Below are positions 1-7,072 of a stretch of 64,000 bases of DNA, one piece after another. How positions within the stretch are numbered: position 1 is the first letter of the stretch; every line of letters starts with the position of its first letter. The notes under the pieces were generated by a model. That model did no database searches. It was not told where the DNA came from and was given only the letters and a program-made list of their open reading frames with translations. A program made the translations under genes and the position numbers. Origin of the DNA: Saccharicrinis sp963663905 (GTDB lineage Bacteria; Bacteroidota; Bacteroidia; Bacteroidales; Marinilabiliaceae); the NCBI GenBank assembly GCA_963663905.2, contig OY760657.1:3100001-3164000 (forward strand), read 5' to 3'.

Positions 1-193
1 ATTGCAAAGCAATAAATAATCTGCGTTAATCTGATTAATCTGCGAACCATTTTTAAATAGTGAGTGATGAGTAGTGAGAGGCGAGTGGGGTGTATTTAAA
101 TTCGTGTTTTTCGTGGACAAATATAAGTTGCAAGTAATAAGTATTTAAATTAGTGCAATTCGTAAAAATTCCCGTAAATTCGCTGACCAAAAA
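1..193. repeat. Degenerate spacer DNA upstream of the first glycosyltransferase
   Basis: No gene is visible. The stretch is a patchwork of short degenerate motifs: CTGCGTTAATCTG-type text near 21-50, a GAGTAGTGAG-type heptamer run near 57-93 (the complement of the CTCACTA motif seen later), and TTCGTG/AATTCGT motifs near 100-185. The same motif classes recur between and inside genes of the first 28 kb. They look like drifting low-complexity spacer DNA and not like a regulatory region of fixed sequence. Confidence 0.6.
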
Positions 194-1624
194 ATGAAAA
201 TAATCCTTATCATATATCCACACTGGTGGCCCAATAATATGGCTGGAGTACAGCGCCCTCGTTTAATAGGTAATTACCTGAAAGAACATGGCTGGCAACC
301 CAGAGTATTGACCGTAAAAGAAGAATACTATGAAGAAAAACCGGATCCGGATTTTCATAAAATATTCTCTGATGATTTTAAGGTAACACGTGTTGATGCA
401 TTACCTGCCAATAAATCTCAAAAGAAAACCAAAGGTTTTATTCTTCTACGTTTTCTCTACTCACTACTCACTGCTCATTACTCGCTACGTTTAATCGGTG
501 ATATTGGCCTAAGAGCATTCTTTCAACTTTATAAAGGAGCAAAACATATTATTGCAACCGAAAAAATAGACTTTATCTGGTTACCTATCCCCTCTTTTTA
601 TAATGCTTTATTAGGTAGATTACTATACGATAAAACAAAAGTACCTTACGGTATTGATTATATAGATCCATGGGTACGTGATATCAGTAATCAAAGAAAC
701 CTACGAGCCACAATGAGCCAATGGGTAGCCCGTATACTTGAACCCATAGCCATTAAAAATGTAAGTGTTATAAGTGGTGTCAGTACACCTTATTATGCTC
801 CGGCTATACAGCGTAATTTTCCAAGTATTGCAAACGAACTACTCAACTCAAATTCTAATGACCTAAATACTAATTCACTACTCACAACTCACAACTCTCC
901 TCTCGCCACTAATCCCAACACCAACTTCCCCATCACCCACGTAGCCATGCCCTACGGTTTTGACCCCAATGACCATAAAATCAAACTTGATAACATAGAG
1001 TTTCCCTGGTTTACAACTCAAAACTCAAAACTCACCTCTCACAACTCCAAAGTCTGGCTCTACGCAGGAGCATTCCTTCCTAACAGCCATATCTTAATGG
1101 ATGCATTTTTTAACGCTATTTCCAATTTAAGAAAACAAGGGTTGTGGGATGAGACTATCCAACTTTGGTTTATTGGAACCGGACCATACCCTGCCAAAAG
1201 AATTACTGCTTATGCCAAAGACCATCTAATTGATGATATTGTATTTGAGAACAGAGACCGCTATCCATTCCTGCATATACTAAATTTTTTATCTGCTGCA
1301 GATACAGTTATGGTAATAGGAAGTACTGAACAACATTATACCGCCAGTAAAACCTACCAATCCATATTAAGTGAACGCCCCATAGTCAGCATCTTTCATC
1401 ACGAAAGTAGTGCAATAAAAGTCATGCAAGACTGTAAAGCTGATCAATTTACAGTGCGTTACAAACCTGAAATGAAGCAAGAAGATATAGTATCTGCTTT
1501 TGAAAAAACAATTATCAAAAGATTAAACAGCAACAATTGGCAACCTGATTTATCAGCCCTTGATCAGTATTCTGCAAACGAAAGTGCAAGAAAGTTGGTA
1601 GAGGCGATTGAAAGAGTTATATAG
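194..1624 (+). CDS. Glycosyltransferase (GT4/GT-B type) with in-frame repeat insertions
   Basis: Probable cytoplasmic GT-B glycosyltransferase for surface polysaccharide. The N-terminus has a hydrophobic beta strand followed by WWPNNMAGVQRP, typical of GT4-like N-terminal subdomains, and a C-terminal Rossmann half begins near residue 287 (KVWLYAGAF) with WFIGTGPY further on. Three stretches do not fit the fold and are encoded by the CTCACTA-type spacer motif: residues about 88-98 (YSLLTAHYSL), 218-245 (rich in N, S, T, H) and 272-287 (TTQNSKLTSHNSK). All keep the reading frame. The stop codon sits exactly where a reverse-oriented run of the same motif begins. The donor and acceptor sugars cannot be told. 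Function class is fairly sure; whether the inserted enzyme is active is unknown. Confidence 0.8.
   Translation: MKIILIIYPHWWPNNMAGVQRPRLIGNYLKEHGWQPRVLTVKEEYYEEKPDPDFHKIFSDDFKVTRVDALPANKSQKKTKGFILLRFLYSLLTAHYSLRLIGDIGLRAFFQLYKGAKHIIATEKIDFIWLPIPSFYNALLGRLLYDKTKVPYGIDYIDPWVRDISNQRNLRATMSQWVARILEPIAIKNVSVISGVSTPYYAPAIQRNFPSIANELLNSNSNDLNTNSLLTTHNSPLATNPNTNFPITHVAMPYGFDPNDHKIKLDNIEFPWFTTQNSKLTSHNSKVWLYAGAFLPNSHILMDAFFNAISNLRKQGLWDETIQLWFIGTGPYPAKRITAYAKDHLIDDIVFENRDRYPFLHILNFLSAADTVMVIGSTEQHYTASKTYQSILSERPIVSIFHHESSAIKVMQDCKADQFTVRYKPEMKQEDIVSAFEKTIIKRLNSNNWQPDLSALDQYSANESARKLVEAIERVI
455..487. repeat. CTCACTA-type repeat inside coding sequence
   Basis: A degenerate heptamer run (TACTCACTACTCAC and variants) lies within the glycosyltransferase gene and is read in frame as YSLLTAHYSL. 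Confidence 0.7.
841..932. repeat. CTCACTA-type repeat inside coding sequence
   Basis: Long degenerate run (ACTCAACTCA, TTCACTACTCACAACTC, CTCGCCACTAATCC) in frame within the same glycosyltransferase, adding about 28 residues rich in N, S, T and L between the two Rossmann halves. Confidence 0.7.
1011..1051. repeat. CTCACTA-type repeat inside coding sequence
   Basis: Third in-frame run (ACAACTCAAAACTCAAAACTC then ACCTCTCACAACTC) in the same gene, read as TTQNSKLTSHNSK just before the C-terminal Rossmann half. Confidence 0.7.
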
Positions 1625-1692
1625 TAGTTAGTGGCGAGTAATGAGTTGTGAGTAGTAAGTTAGGAGTTGTGAGACGTGAGTGATGAGTTACA
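1623..1692. repeat. Reverse-oriented heptamer spacer left of the four-helix gene
   Basis: TAGTTAGTGGCGAGTAATGAG followed by GTGAGTAGTAAG and similar units. This is the complement-strand orientation of the motif found at 2093-2166, so the small gene between them is bracketed by inverted copies of the same spacer. Confidence 0.65.
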
Positions 1693-1717
1693 AATTTAAT
1701 AAATCAAACCATTAATT

Positions 1718-2092
1718 ATGAGTATTATAAAAAGTTTTAAAGATTTAATTGTATACCAAAAAGCATTTAAATTATCAATGGAAATTTTTAATACCTCTAA
1801 ATCATTTCCAAAAGAAGAAAGATATGCATTGACTGATCAGATTCGTAGATCATCTCGTTCTATTTGTGCAAATATAGCTGAAGCCTGGGCTAAAAAGATA
1901 TACATAAAATCATTTGTACATAAATTATCAGACTCTCTTGGTGAAGAATATGAAACAGAAGTTTGGCTGGACTATTGCAAAGAATGCGAATATATTGAAG
2001 AGAAAACATTCAATGACCTAATTGAAGGATACAACGAAGTAAGAAGAATTTTAATCTCAATGATAACACACCCCGAAAAGTTCTGTAAATAA
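1718..2092 (+). CDS. Four-helix-bundle protein (S23/23S intervening-sequence protein family)
   Basis: 124 residues, the normal length of the TIGR02436 four-helix-bundle family, first known from proteins encoded in intervening sequences of 23S rRNA genes. Visible family signatures are FKDLIVYQKAF at the N-terminus, LTDQIRRSSRSICANIAEAW in the middle and an amphipathic C-terminal helix. Free copies are common in Bacteroidota, often near polysaccharide genes, and their cellular role is not established. There is no rRNA here. The gene sits between two glycosyltransferases and is flanked on both sides by spacer repeats in opposite orientation, so it may have arrived as a small cassette. That last point is inference. 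Confidence 0.85.
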   Translation: MSIIKSFKDLIVYQKAFKLSMEIFNTSKSFPKEERYALTDQIRRSSRSICANIAEAWAKKIYIKSFVHKLSDSLGEEYETEVWLDYCKECEYIEEKTFNDLIEGYNEVRRILISMITHPEKFCK

Positions 2093-2166
2093 TTCTCTAC
2101 TCAAAACTCACATCTCACTACTCAAAACTCCACTCTCATGTCTCACTACTCACTACTCACTACTCC
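2093..2166. repeat. CTCACTA heptamer spacer that contains a start codon
   Basis: Degenerate ACTCAAAACTCAC-type text ends in three perfect tandem CTCACTA heptamers at 2142-2162, directly after the ATG at 2138. A unit of 7 bp is not divisible by 3, so copy-number change would shift the frame of the following glycosyltransferase. Confidence 0.75.
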
Positions 2167-3454
2167 AAAAAAGAAGCTCGCCATCATCTCCACCCACCCC
2201 ATCCAGTACAATGGCCCATGGTTTAAATTACTGTCTGAAAGAGAAAAAATGGATCTTAAGGTATTTTACACTTGGCCACAAGCAGTTAAAGGATTTGATG
2301 ATCCGGATTTTAAGGGTAAGATAGAATGGGATATTCCATTATTGGAAGGTTATTCTTATGAATTAGTAGAGAATATCTCAAAAAATCCATCCTCAAAAAA
2401 CTGGAAAGGAATAGACAATCCATCTCTGATAAAAAAAGTAAAAGAATTTAATCCCAATGCTATATTAATATTTGGTTGGAAGTTTAAAAGTCACTTTGCC
2501 CTAATGCGTCATTTTAAAGGCAAAGTACCTGTATGGTTCCGTGGCGACAGTACATTACTAGACTACGCCATTCAATCATTTAAACAAATCATCAAATCAT
2601 CAAATCGACAGTTCGACAGTTTAACAGTTCGACAGATAATAAAATTCAAAATACGCCAATCCATCCTTACATTTGTATACAGGAACATAGACAAAGCCTT
2701 CTACGTAGGTACCAACAGTAAAAATTACTTTAAAGCACATGGATTAAAAGAAAATCAACTTGTTTTGGCACCGCATGCCATCGATAATGATAGATTTACC
2801 AATTATCCTGATGCAGAAACAAAAGCTCATGAGTGGCGTACTGAATTAGGAATAAAACCGGAAGAAAAAGTTATTCTTTTTGCAGGAAAACTGGAAGCTA
2901 AAAAAAATCCTGTTCTTCTGTTAAAAGCCATTCAAAAACTCAATCACTCAACCCCAATCACTCAAAACTCACCTCTCACCACTCACTACTCAAAACTCAC
3001 TACTCACTACTCGAAACTAAAACTCCTCTTCCTTGGCTCTGGTCCTTTGGAAACCCAACTTAAAGAATTGGCTAACAATGATCCAAACATTATCTTCCTG
3101 CCATTTCAAAACCAAAGTCAAATGCCATTGGTTTATCGCTTAGCAGATGTCTTTTGTCTACCATCACAAGGTCCTGAAGAAACCTGGGGATTAGCTGTCA
3201 ATGAAGCGTTGGCAAGTGGAAGACCGGTATTGGTTAGTGATAAAGTAGGATGTACTATTGATTTAGTAAACCCAAATGTTGGTAAAATATTCCAAAGTAA
3301 TAATATGGAAAATTTGATAATCAAACTTCAAGAAGTCCTACAACAAAATATTACACCTGCTGTCTGTCAAAAGCATATTGAATCGTGGAGTTTTGAAGCG
3401 ATATGCAAATCCATTGAAGAAGAAATGAATATTTTTAACCGCGAAGCACACTAA
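2138..3454 (+). CDS. Glycosyltransferase family 4, start and stop codons inside repeats
   Basis: GT4 enzyme, cytoplasmic or membrane-associated, transferring a sugar from an activated donor in surface polysaccharide synthesis. The N-terminal half starts at about residue 13 (KLAIISTHPIQYNGPWF). The C-terminal half starts near 243 (KVILFAGKLEAKKNP) and has the GT4 E-x7-E nucleotide-sugar signature in EETWGLAVNEALASGRP (348-364). The only usable start is the ATG at 2138, just before three CTCACTA units, so the first ten residues (MSHYSLLTTP) come from the repeat. Further repeat-derived segments are residues about 150-168 (a CGACAG-type spacer) and 269-294 (TTHYSKLTTHYSKL). The last codons, NREAH and stop, come from an AACCGCGAAGCACAC-type spacer. 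No Shine-Dalgarno sequence is visible, as is common in this phylum. Confidence 0.85.
   Translation: MSHYSLLTTPKKKLAIISTHPIQYNGPWFKLLSEREKMDLKVFYTWPQAVKGFDDPDFKGKIEWDIPLLEGYSYELVENISKNPSSKNWKGIDNPSLIKKVKEFNPNAILIFGWKFKSHFALMRHFKGKVPVWFRGDSTLLDYAIQSFKQIIKSSNRQFDSLTVRQIIKFKIRQSILTFVYRNIDKAFYVGTNSKNYFKAHGLKENQLVLAPHAIDNDRFTNYPDAETKAHEWRTELGIKPEEKVILFAGKLEAKKNPVLLLKAIQKLNHSTPITQNSPLTTHYSKLTTHYSKLKLLFLGSGPLETQLKELANNDPNIIFLPFQNQSQMPLVYRLADVFCLPSQGPEETWGLAVNEALASGRPVLVSDKVGCTIDLVNPNVGKIFQSNNMENLIIKLQEVLQQNITPAVCQKHIESWSFEAICKSIEEEMNIFNREAH
2586..2640. repeat. TTCGACAG-type spacer inside coding sequence
   Basis: CATCAAATCATCAAATCGACAG is followed by GTTCGACAG and TTAACAGTTCGACAG units. It is read in frame as QIIKSSNRQFDSLTVRQ within the GT4 gene. 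This motif class differs from the CTCACTA one and recurs in degenerate form near 21210-21275 and 23060-23100. Confidence 0.6.
2945..3022. repeat. CTCACTA-type repeat inside coding sequence
   Basis: Degenerate run including two perfect CTCACTA units near 2997-3011, read in frame as a segment rich in T, H, Y, S, K and L (residues 269-294) between LLKAIQKL and LKLLFLGSGP of the GT4 C-terminal domain. Confidence 0.7.
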
Positions 3455-4343
3455 GGTTTTATCGCTAAGGACGCGAAGAATTTTATTCTCCTCTTTTTCT
3501 TTGCGTAAACTCCGCGCACTTTGCGGTTAAATAGGCCAGACGCTGACAGGTTCAATTTACAGCTTGGCTATAAAACGCTGTCAGGTCTTTGTCCTAAAAT
3601 TACTCACTACTTACTACTCAGAACTCACTACTCAGAACTCCTCTCTCTACTCTCTTATTTCTTTGCGCAACCTCTGCGTACTCTGCGGTTAAATATACCA
3701 GACACTGACAGGTTTAATTTACAGCTTGGCTATAAAACGCTGTCAGGTCTTTGTCCTAAAATTACTCACTACTTACTACTCAAAACTCACTACTCAGAAC
3801 TCCTCTCTCTATTCTCTTTTTTCTTTGCGCAACCTCTGCGTACTCTGCGGTTAAATATACCAGACACTGACAGGTTCAATTTACAGCTTGGCTATAAAAC
3901 GCTGTCAGGTCTTTGCCCTAAAATCACTCACTACTTACTACTCAAAACTCACTACTCAGAACTCACTACTCAGAACTCCTCTCTCTACTCTCTTATTTCT
4001 TTGCGCAACCTCTGCGTACTCTGCGGTTAAATATACCAGACACTGACAGGTTTAATTTACAGCTTGGCTATAAAACGCTGTCAGGTCTTTGCCCTAAAAT
4101 CACTCACTACTTACTACTCATAACTCAATACTAAACACTCCTCTCTCAACTCTCTTTTTTCTTTGCGCAACCTCTGCGTACTCTGCGGTTAAATATACCA
4201 GACGCTGACAGGTTTAATATAAAGCTTGGTAACTAAACGCTGTCAGGTCTTTTTCACTACTCACAACTCGCCACTCACTACTCATCACTTGAATTTCCTC
4301 TTTTTTTCCTATCTTCACCTCCCTAAAAATGTCTATCATATAA
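3455..4343. repeat. Five-copy composite repeat array (REP palindrome + heptamer + GCGGTTAAA block)
   Basis: Gene-free DNA. Five near-identical units begin at 3537, 3699, 3861, 4037 and 4199, spaced 162, 162, 176 and 162 bp; the longer interval has one extra 14-bp ACTCACTACTCAG unit. Each unit has a REP-like palindrome with arms CTGACAG and CTGTCAG (copy 1 at 3543-3549 and 3578-3584), then a CTCACTA-type run, then CTTTGCGCAACCTCTGCG and TACTCTGCGGTTAAAT. The fifth unit is partial and runs into more heptamer text up to about 4290. Left of the array, TTTAACCGCGAAG at 3435-3447 and CTTTGCGGTTAAA at 3520-3532 form a near-perfect inverted pair. Because 162 is a multiple of 3, a long open frame crosses the array, but it is not a gene. 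Confidence 0.85.
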
Positions 4344-5675
4344 ATGGATAAGCAAAAGTTCATTTTAATATCTATTGTTTTATCACTGATTCTCATAACT
4401 ACCGGAAACTATTTCTGGACAGCCATAGGATTAGGTGCTGCACTATATTATTTTCTTTGCGTAGTGGATAATATGGGAGAAAGGATTCCTATTATAGATC
4501 TAATGACAGCAATGGCAGCTCTGCAGTGGATTGTAGGTCCTTTTATCGACTACCATAATGGAACATCCCATTACAAATACCATATGTATGTGGATGAAGA
4601 AACCTATATGAGTTTTGTAGTACCTGCTGTTTTGCTTTTTCGTTTAGGAACGGGTGTTTTTAAAGATAAAATTAACCTGGAAGAGCTAGAGGACAGGGTT
4701 ATTCAATTATTAGAGAATTATCCTAAACTACCTTATATATTCGTAGTTGGAGGATTGATTTTACCCTACTTATCACCTTTATTACCAGGATCCTTAGGGT
4801 TTATCTTTTTCCTGTTAAGCAATGCAAAGTATATCGGTGCCATTTACCTGATATTTTCCAACAGAAACGACAAATGGTTAGTATTTGGAGTTACAATGGC
4901 TTTTACTGCTGCAGCTTCATTAGCAAGTGGTATGTTTCACGACTTCTTATTGTGGGCTATGTTAACTTTCACCTTTATAGCCCGTGAATTGAAATTAAAA
5001 ATAGGATCAAAAATTGCATTTGCCATTGTTGGGATATTCCTGGCTATTACAATACAAACAGTAAAAGCCCAGTATAGAGCAAAAGTTTGGAATGGATATC
5101 AGGGAAATAAGTTTATACTATTTACAGGTATGGCATTAGACCAATGGGCTTCAGGAACCATACTAAATCCATCCAGTGAAGATGATATGAATGTGCGACT
5201 AAATCAGGGATGGATTATATCAGCCATCATGAATCATGTTCCCGAACACGAACCTTATGCTGATGGAGAAACCATTTCTGATGCTATATCTGCAAGTTTG
5301 TTACCTCGTTTTTTAGCTCCTGATAAGAAAAAAGCAGGAGGACAGGAAAACTTTAAAAAATTTACCGGACTTGAATTAAAACAAGGAACCAGTATGGGTA
5401 TCAGCATCATAGGAGAAGGATGGGCTAATTATGGCTATTGGGGTGGATTATTTTTCATGTTTTGCTGGGGTGTTTTTATTAGCTGGTTCTGGAGTAAACT
5501 CATTGATTTATCTGATATCTTTCCTACCCTATTAATTTGGAGTCCTATTTTATTTTTACAGGTTGTAAAAGCCGAAACAGAATTTGTAGTCGTCCTAAAC
5601 CACTTGATAAAAGCCAGTATATTGGTGTTTGGTTTGCTTTGGTTTATCAAAAGGCAGTGGGGAATTAGAATTTAG
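4344..5675 (+). CDS. Putative O-antigen/polysaccharide polymerase (Wzy-like membrane protein)
   Basis: 443 residues with about 10-11 hydrophobic segments, beginning with two at the N-terminus (FILISIVLSLILITT, AIGLGAALYYFLCVV) and ending with two (LLIWSPILFLQVV and ILVFGLLWFI). A large loop of about 90 residues lies between about 265 and 355 (includes NQGWIISAIMNHVPEHEPYADG and GISIIGEGWANYGYWGG). This layout of many helices with one large periplasmic loop in the C-terminal half fits Wzy/O-antigen ligase-type polymerases, which assemble lipid-linked repeat units. Sequence conservation is low in this class, so the call rests on topology and on its place beside glycosyltransferases. The start at 4344 gives a lysine-containing n-region before the first helix. 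Confidence 0.55.
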   Translation: MDKQKFILISIVLSLILITTGNYFWTAIGLGAALYYFLCVVDNMGERIPIIDLMTAMAALQWIVGPFIDYHNGTSHYKYHMYVDEETYMSFVVPAVLLFRLGTGVFKDKINLEELEDRVIQLLENYPKLPYIFVVGGLILPYLSPLLPGSLGFIFFLLSNAKYIGAIYLIFSNRNDKWLVFGVTMAFTAAASLASGMFHDFLLWAMLTFTFIARELKLKIGSKIAFAIVGIFLAITIQTVKAQYRAKVWNGYQGNKFILFTGMALDQWASGTILNPSSEDDMNVRLNQGWIISAIMNHVPEHEPYADGETISDAISASLLPRFLAPDKKKAGGQENFKKFTGLELKQGTSMGISIIGEGWANYGYWGGLFFMFCWGVFISWFWSKLIDLSDIFPTLLIWSPILFLQVVKAETEFVVVLNHLIKASILVFGLLWFIKRQWGIRI

Positions 5676-6247
5676 TAGGCAGTACTTAGTCTGGAGTTAC
5701 CAGAAATGAGTTGGTGTTGAAAATACCATGTTATATAAAAGTGAATCATTAAACAAATTATACATTTGTAAAATTGTCTCAATAATAATATAGTTACCTA
5801 ACATTAAAGTATTTCCATATTTCATTCATTCTGTTTTATACTTTTCTTATTAAAATAATGTGACCATCTTTCTTTGCGTTATTTTGGTTAAATATTGACA
5901 TGATTAAATAAATATCCGTCCATGCATCATTCACCCACTCACCTCCGCACTTTACAGGGGATTGCTATATACCAAATTCGGAATTTCAACATAAATACTA
6001 CACAACTTCTTCACTATTCCTTCACTACTGCTTCACTGATTTTAGTTTTTTAGTGAAGAAATAGTGGACAATATATGAAGAAGATATTTAGTAATTACGA
6101 ACTTGATATAACTCAATCCCCTAACAGGTGTATTGATGTTTAGTATAAGCCTTTTATAAAATGCAAACTAATAATATTGTCAGCAAAAGTTTAAATTCGG
6201 CATTATTATTGCTTGAATTTGAACGTATTAACCAAAATCCTCACATT
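5676..6247. other. Intergenic region with a TTCACT hairpin
   Basis: No gene is supported. Degenerate spacer text (AGTAGGCAGTACTTAGTCTGG) follows the polymerase gene. Near 6010-6065 there is a cluster of CTTCACTA-like units ending in an inverted repeat, TTCACT and AGTGAA, about 14 nt apart. The segment 6161-6247 is open in the frame of the next gene but is probably leader. Confidence 0.5.
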
Positions 6248-6877
6248 ATGGCTATTTTATCTAAAGGTATATTAGGGCCCGGAAGTGGCAAAGTTGGAAA
6301 TCTTGTTATGTTTACAAGATATGGAGTTAATATCATAAGAACAGTACCCGATATTAAACCTAAGAAAACACCTCGTCGATTAGCTCAAAGACAAAAAATG
6401 GGATTGGTACACGAATTTCTTCGTCCAGCCAAAGTTATTTTACACAAAACTTTTAAAAACGAAGTAAAGACCAGAAGCCCTTATCAGGCAGCTCAGTCTT
6501 ATCATTTAAAACAAGCTATTGCAGGAGAATATCCTAATCAATATATTGATATGAAGAAGGCATTAGTGACACATGGCGACATTCCTCTTCCTGAGAATAT
6601 TAATTATTCTGTATCCGAAAATGGTATATTAATAAACTGGGATAAAGAATTAAAAAGTAGAAAAGCAAACAATAATGATACATTAGTCATCATATGGAGA
6701 TATAAACAAAATGAATTTGTTGATTATATATCAACCGGTGCCAGACGCCATAATGAAACTCTGTTATGGAACAAAATAACTACAAAAAGCTTTTCCAGAT
6801 GCAATATTTGGATTGCTTTTAGAAATTGGGATGAAACCGAGTATAGTAACAGTTACTGTCTACATACTGCTGAATAG
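6248..6877 (+). CDS. DUF6266 family protein
   Basis: Recognised by its N-terminus, MAILSKGILGPGSGKVGN, followed by LAQRQKMGLVHEFLRP, both typical of DUF6266, a Bacteroidota family of unknown function with a conserved N-terminal segment and a C-terminal beta-rich part (here from about residue 115, SVSENGILINW). The frame opens at 6161, but family proteins start with MAIL, so the ATG at 6248 is chosen, giving 209 residues. The gene is isolated: spacer DNA on the left and a strong terminator on the right. Role unknown. Confidence 0.75.
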   Translation: MAILSKGILGPGSGKVGNLVMFTRYGVNIIRTVPDIKPKKTPRRLAQRQKMGLVHEFLRPAKVILHKTFKNEVKTRSPYQAAQSYHLKQAIAGEYPNQYIDMKKALVTHGDIPLPENINYSVSENGILINWDKELKSRKANNNDTLVIIWRYKQNEFVDYISTGARRHNETLLWNKITTKSFSRCNIWIAFRNWDETEYSNSYCLHTAE

Positions 6878-6910
6878 ATAGAAGACTGAAGTTGATATTG
6901 AATATATATT

Positions 6911-6941
6911 AATGGGTGTCATAAAAGAACGCCCATTTTTT
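6911..6941 (+). terminator. Rho-independent terminator after the DUF6266 gene
   Basis: AATGGGTGT (6911-6919) pairs with ACGCCCATT (6929-6937), loop CATAAAAGA, followed by a T run. Confidence 0.8.
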
Positions 6942-7072
6942 GCTTTCACTTTATTATTATTTAAGTCCAAAGTAATCATCTTCTATCCTTGCTTTTTCGT
7001 AATCTTTATTCCATATTTTTAACTTGATTTATTTCACTATTGATCTAATAACCTACTGACTTAACAACCTGA

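Noticed and set aside
3521..4030. Open frame of 169 codons with internal protein repeats
   Set aside because: It is a by-product of the 162-bp DNA array, whose length is a multiple of three. The codons spell the palindrome and spacer motifs and it has no plausible start signal.
3537..4250. CRISPR-like regular array
   Set aside because: The whole 162-bp unit repeats, including what would be the spacers, and no cas genes are near.
6161..6247. Upstream start for the DUF6266 gene
   Set aside because: The family start MAIL is at 6248; the 29 extra codons have no similarity to the family.
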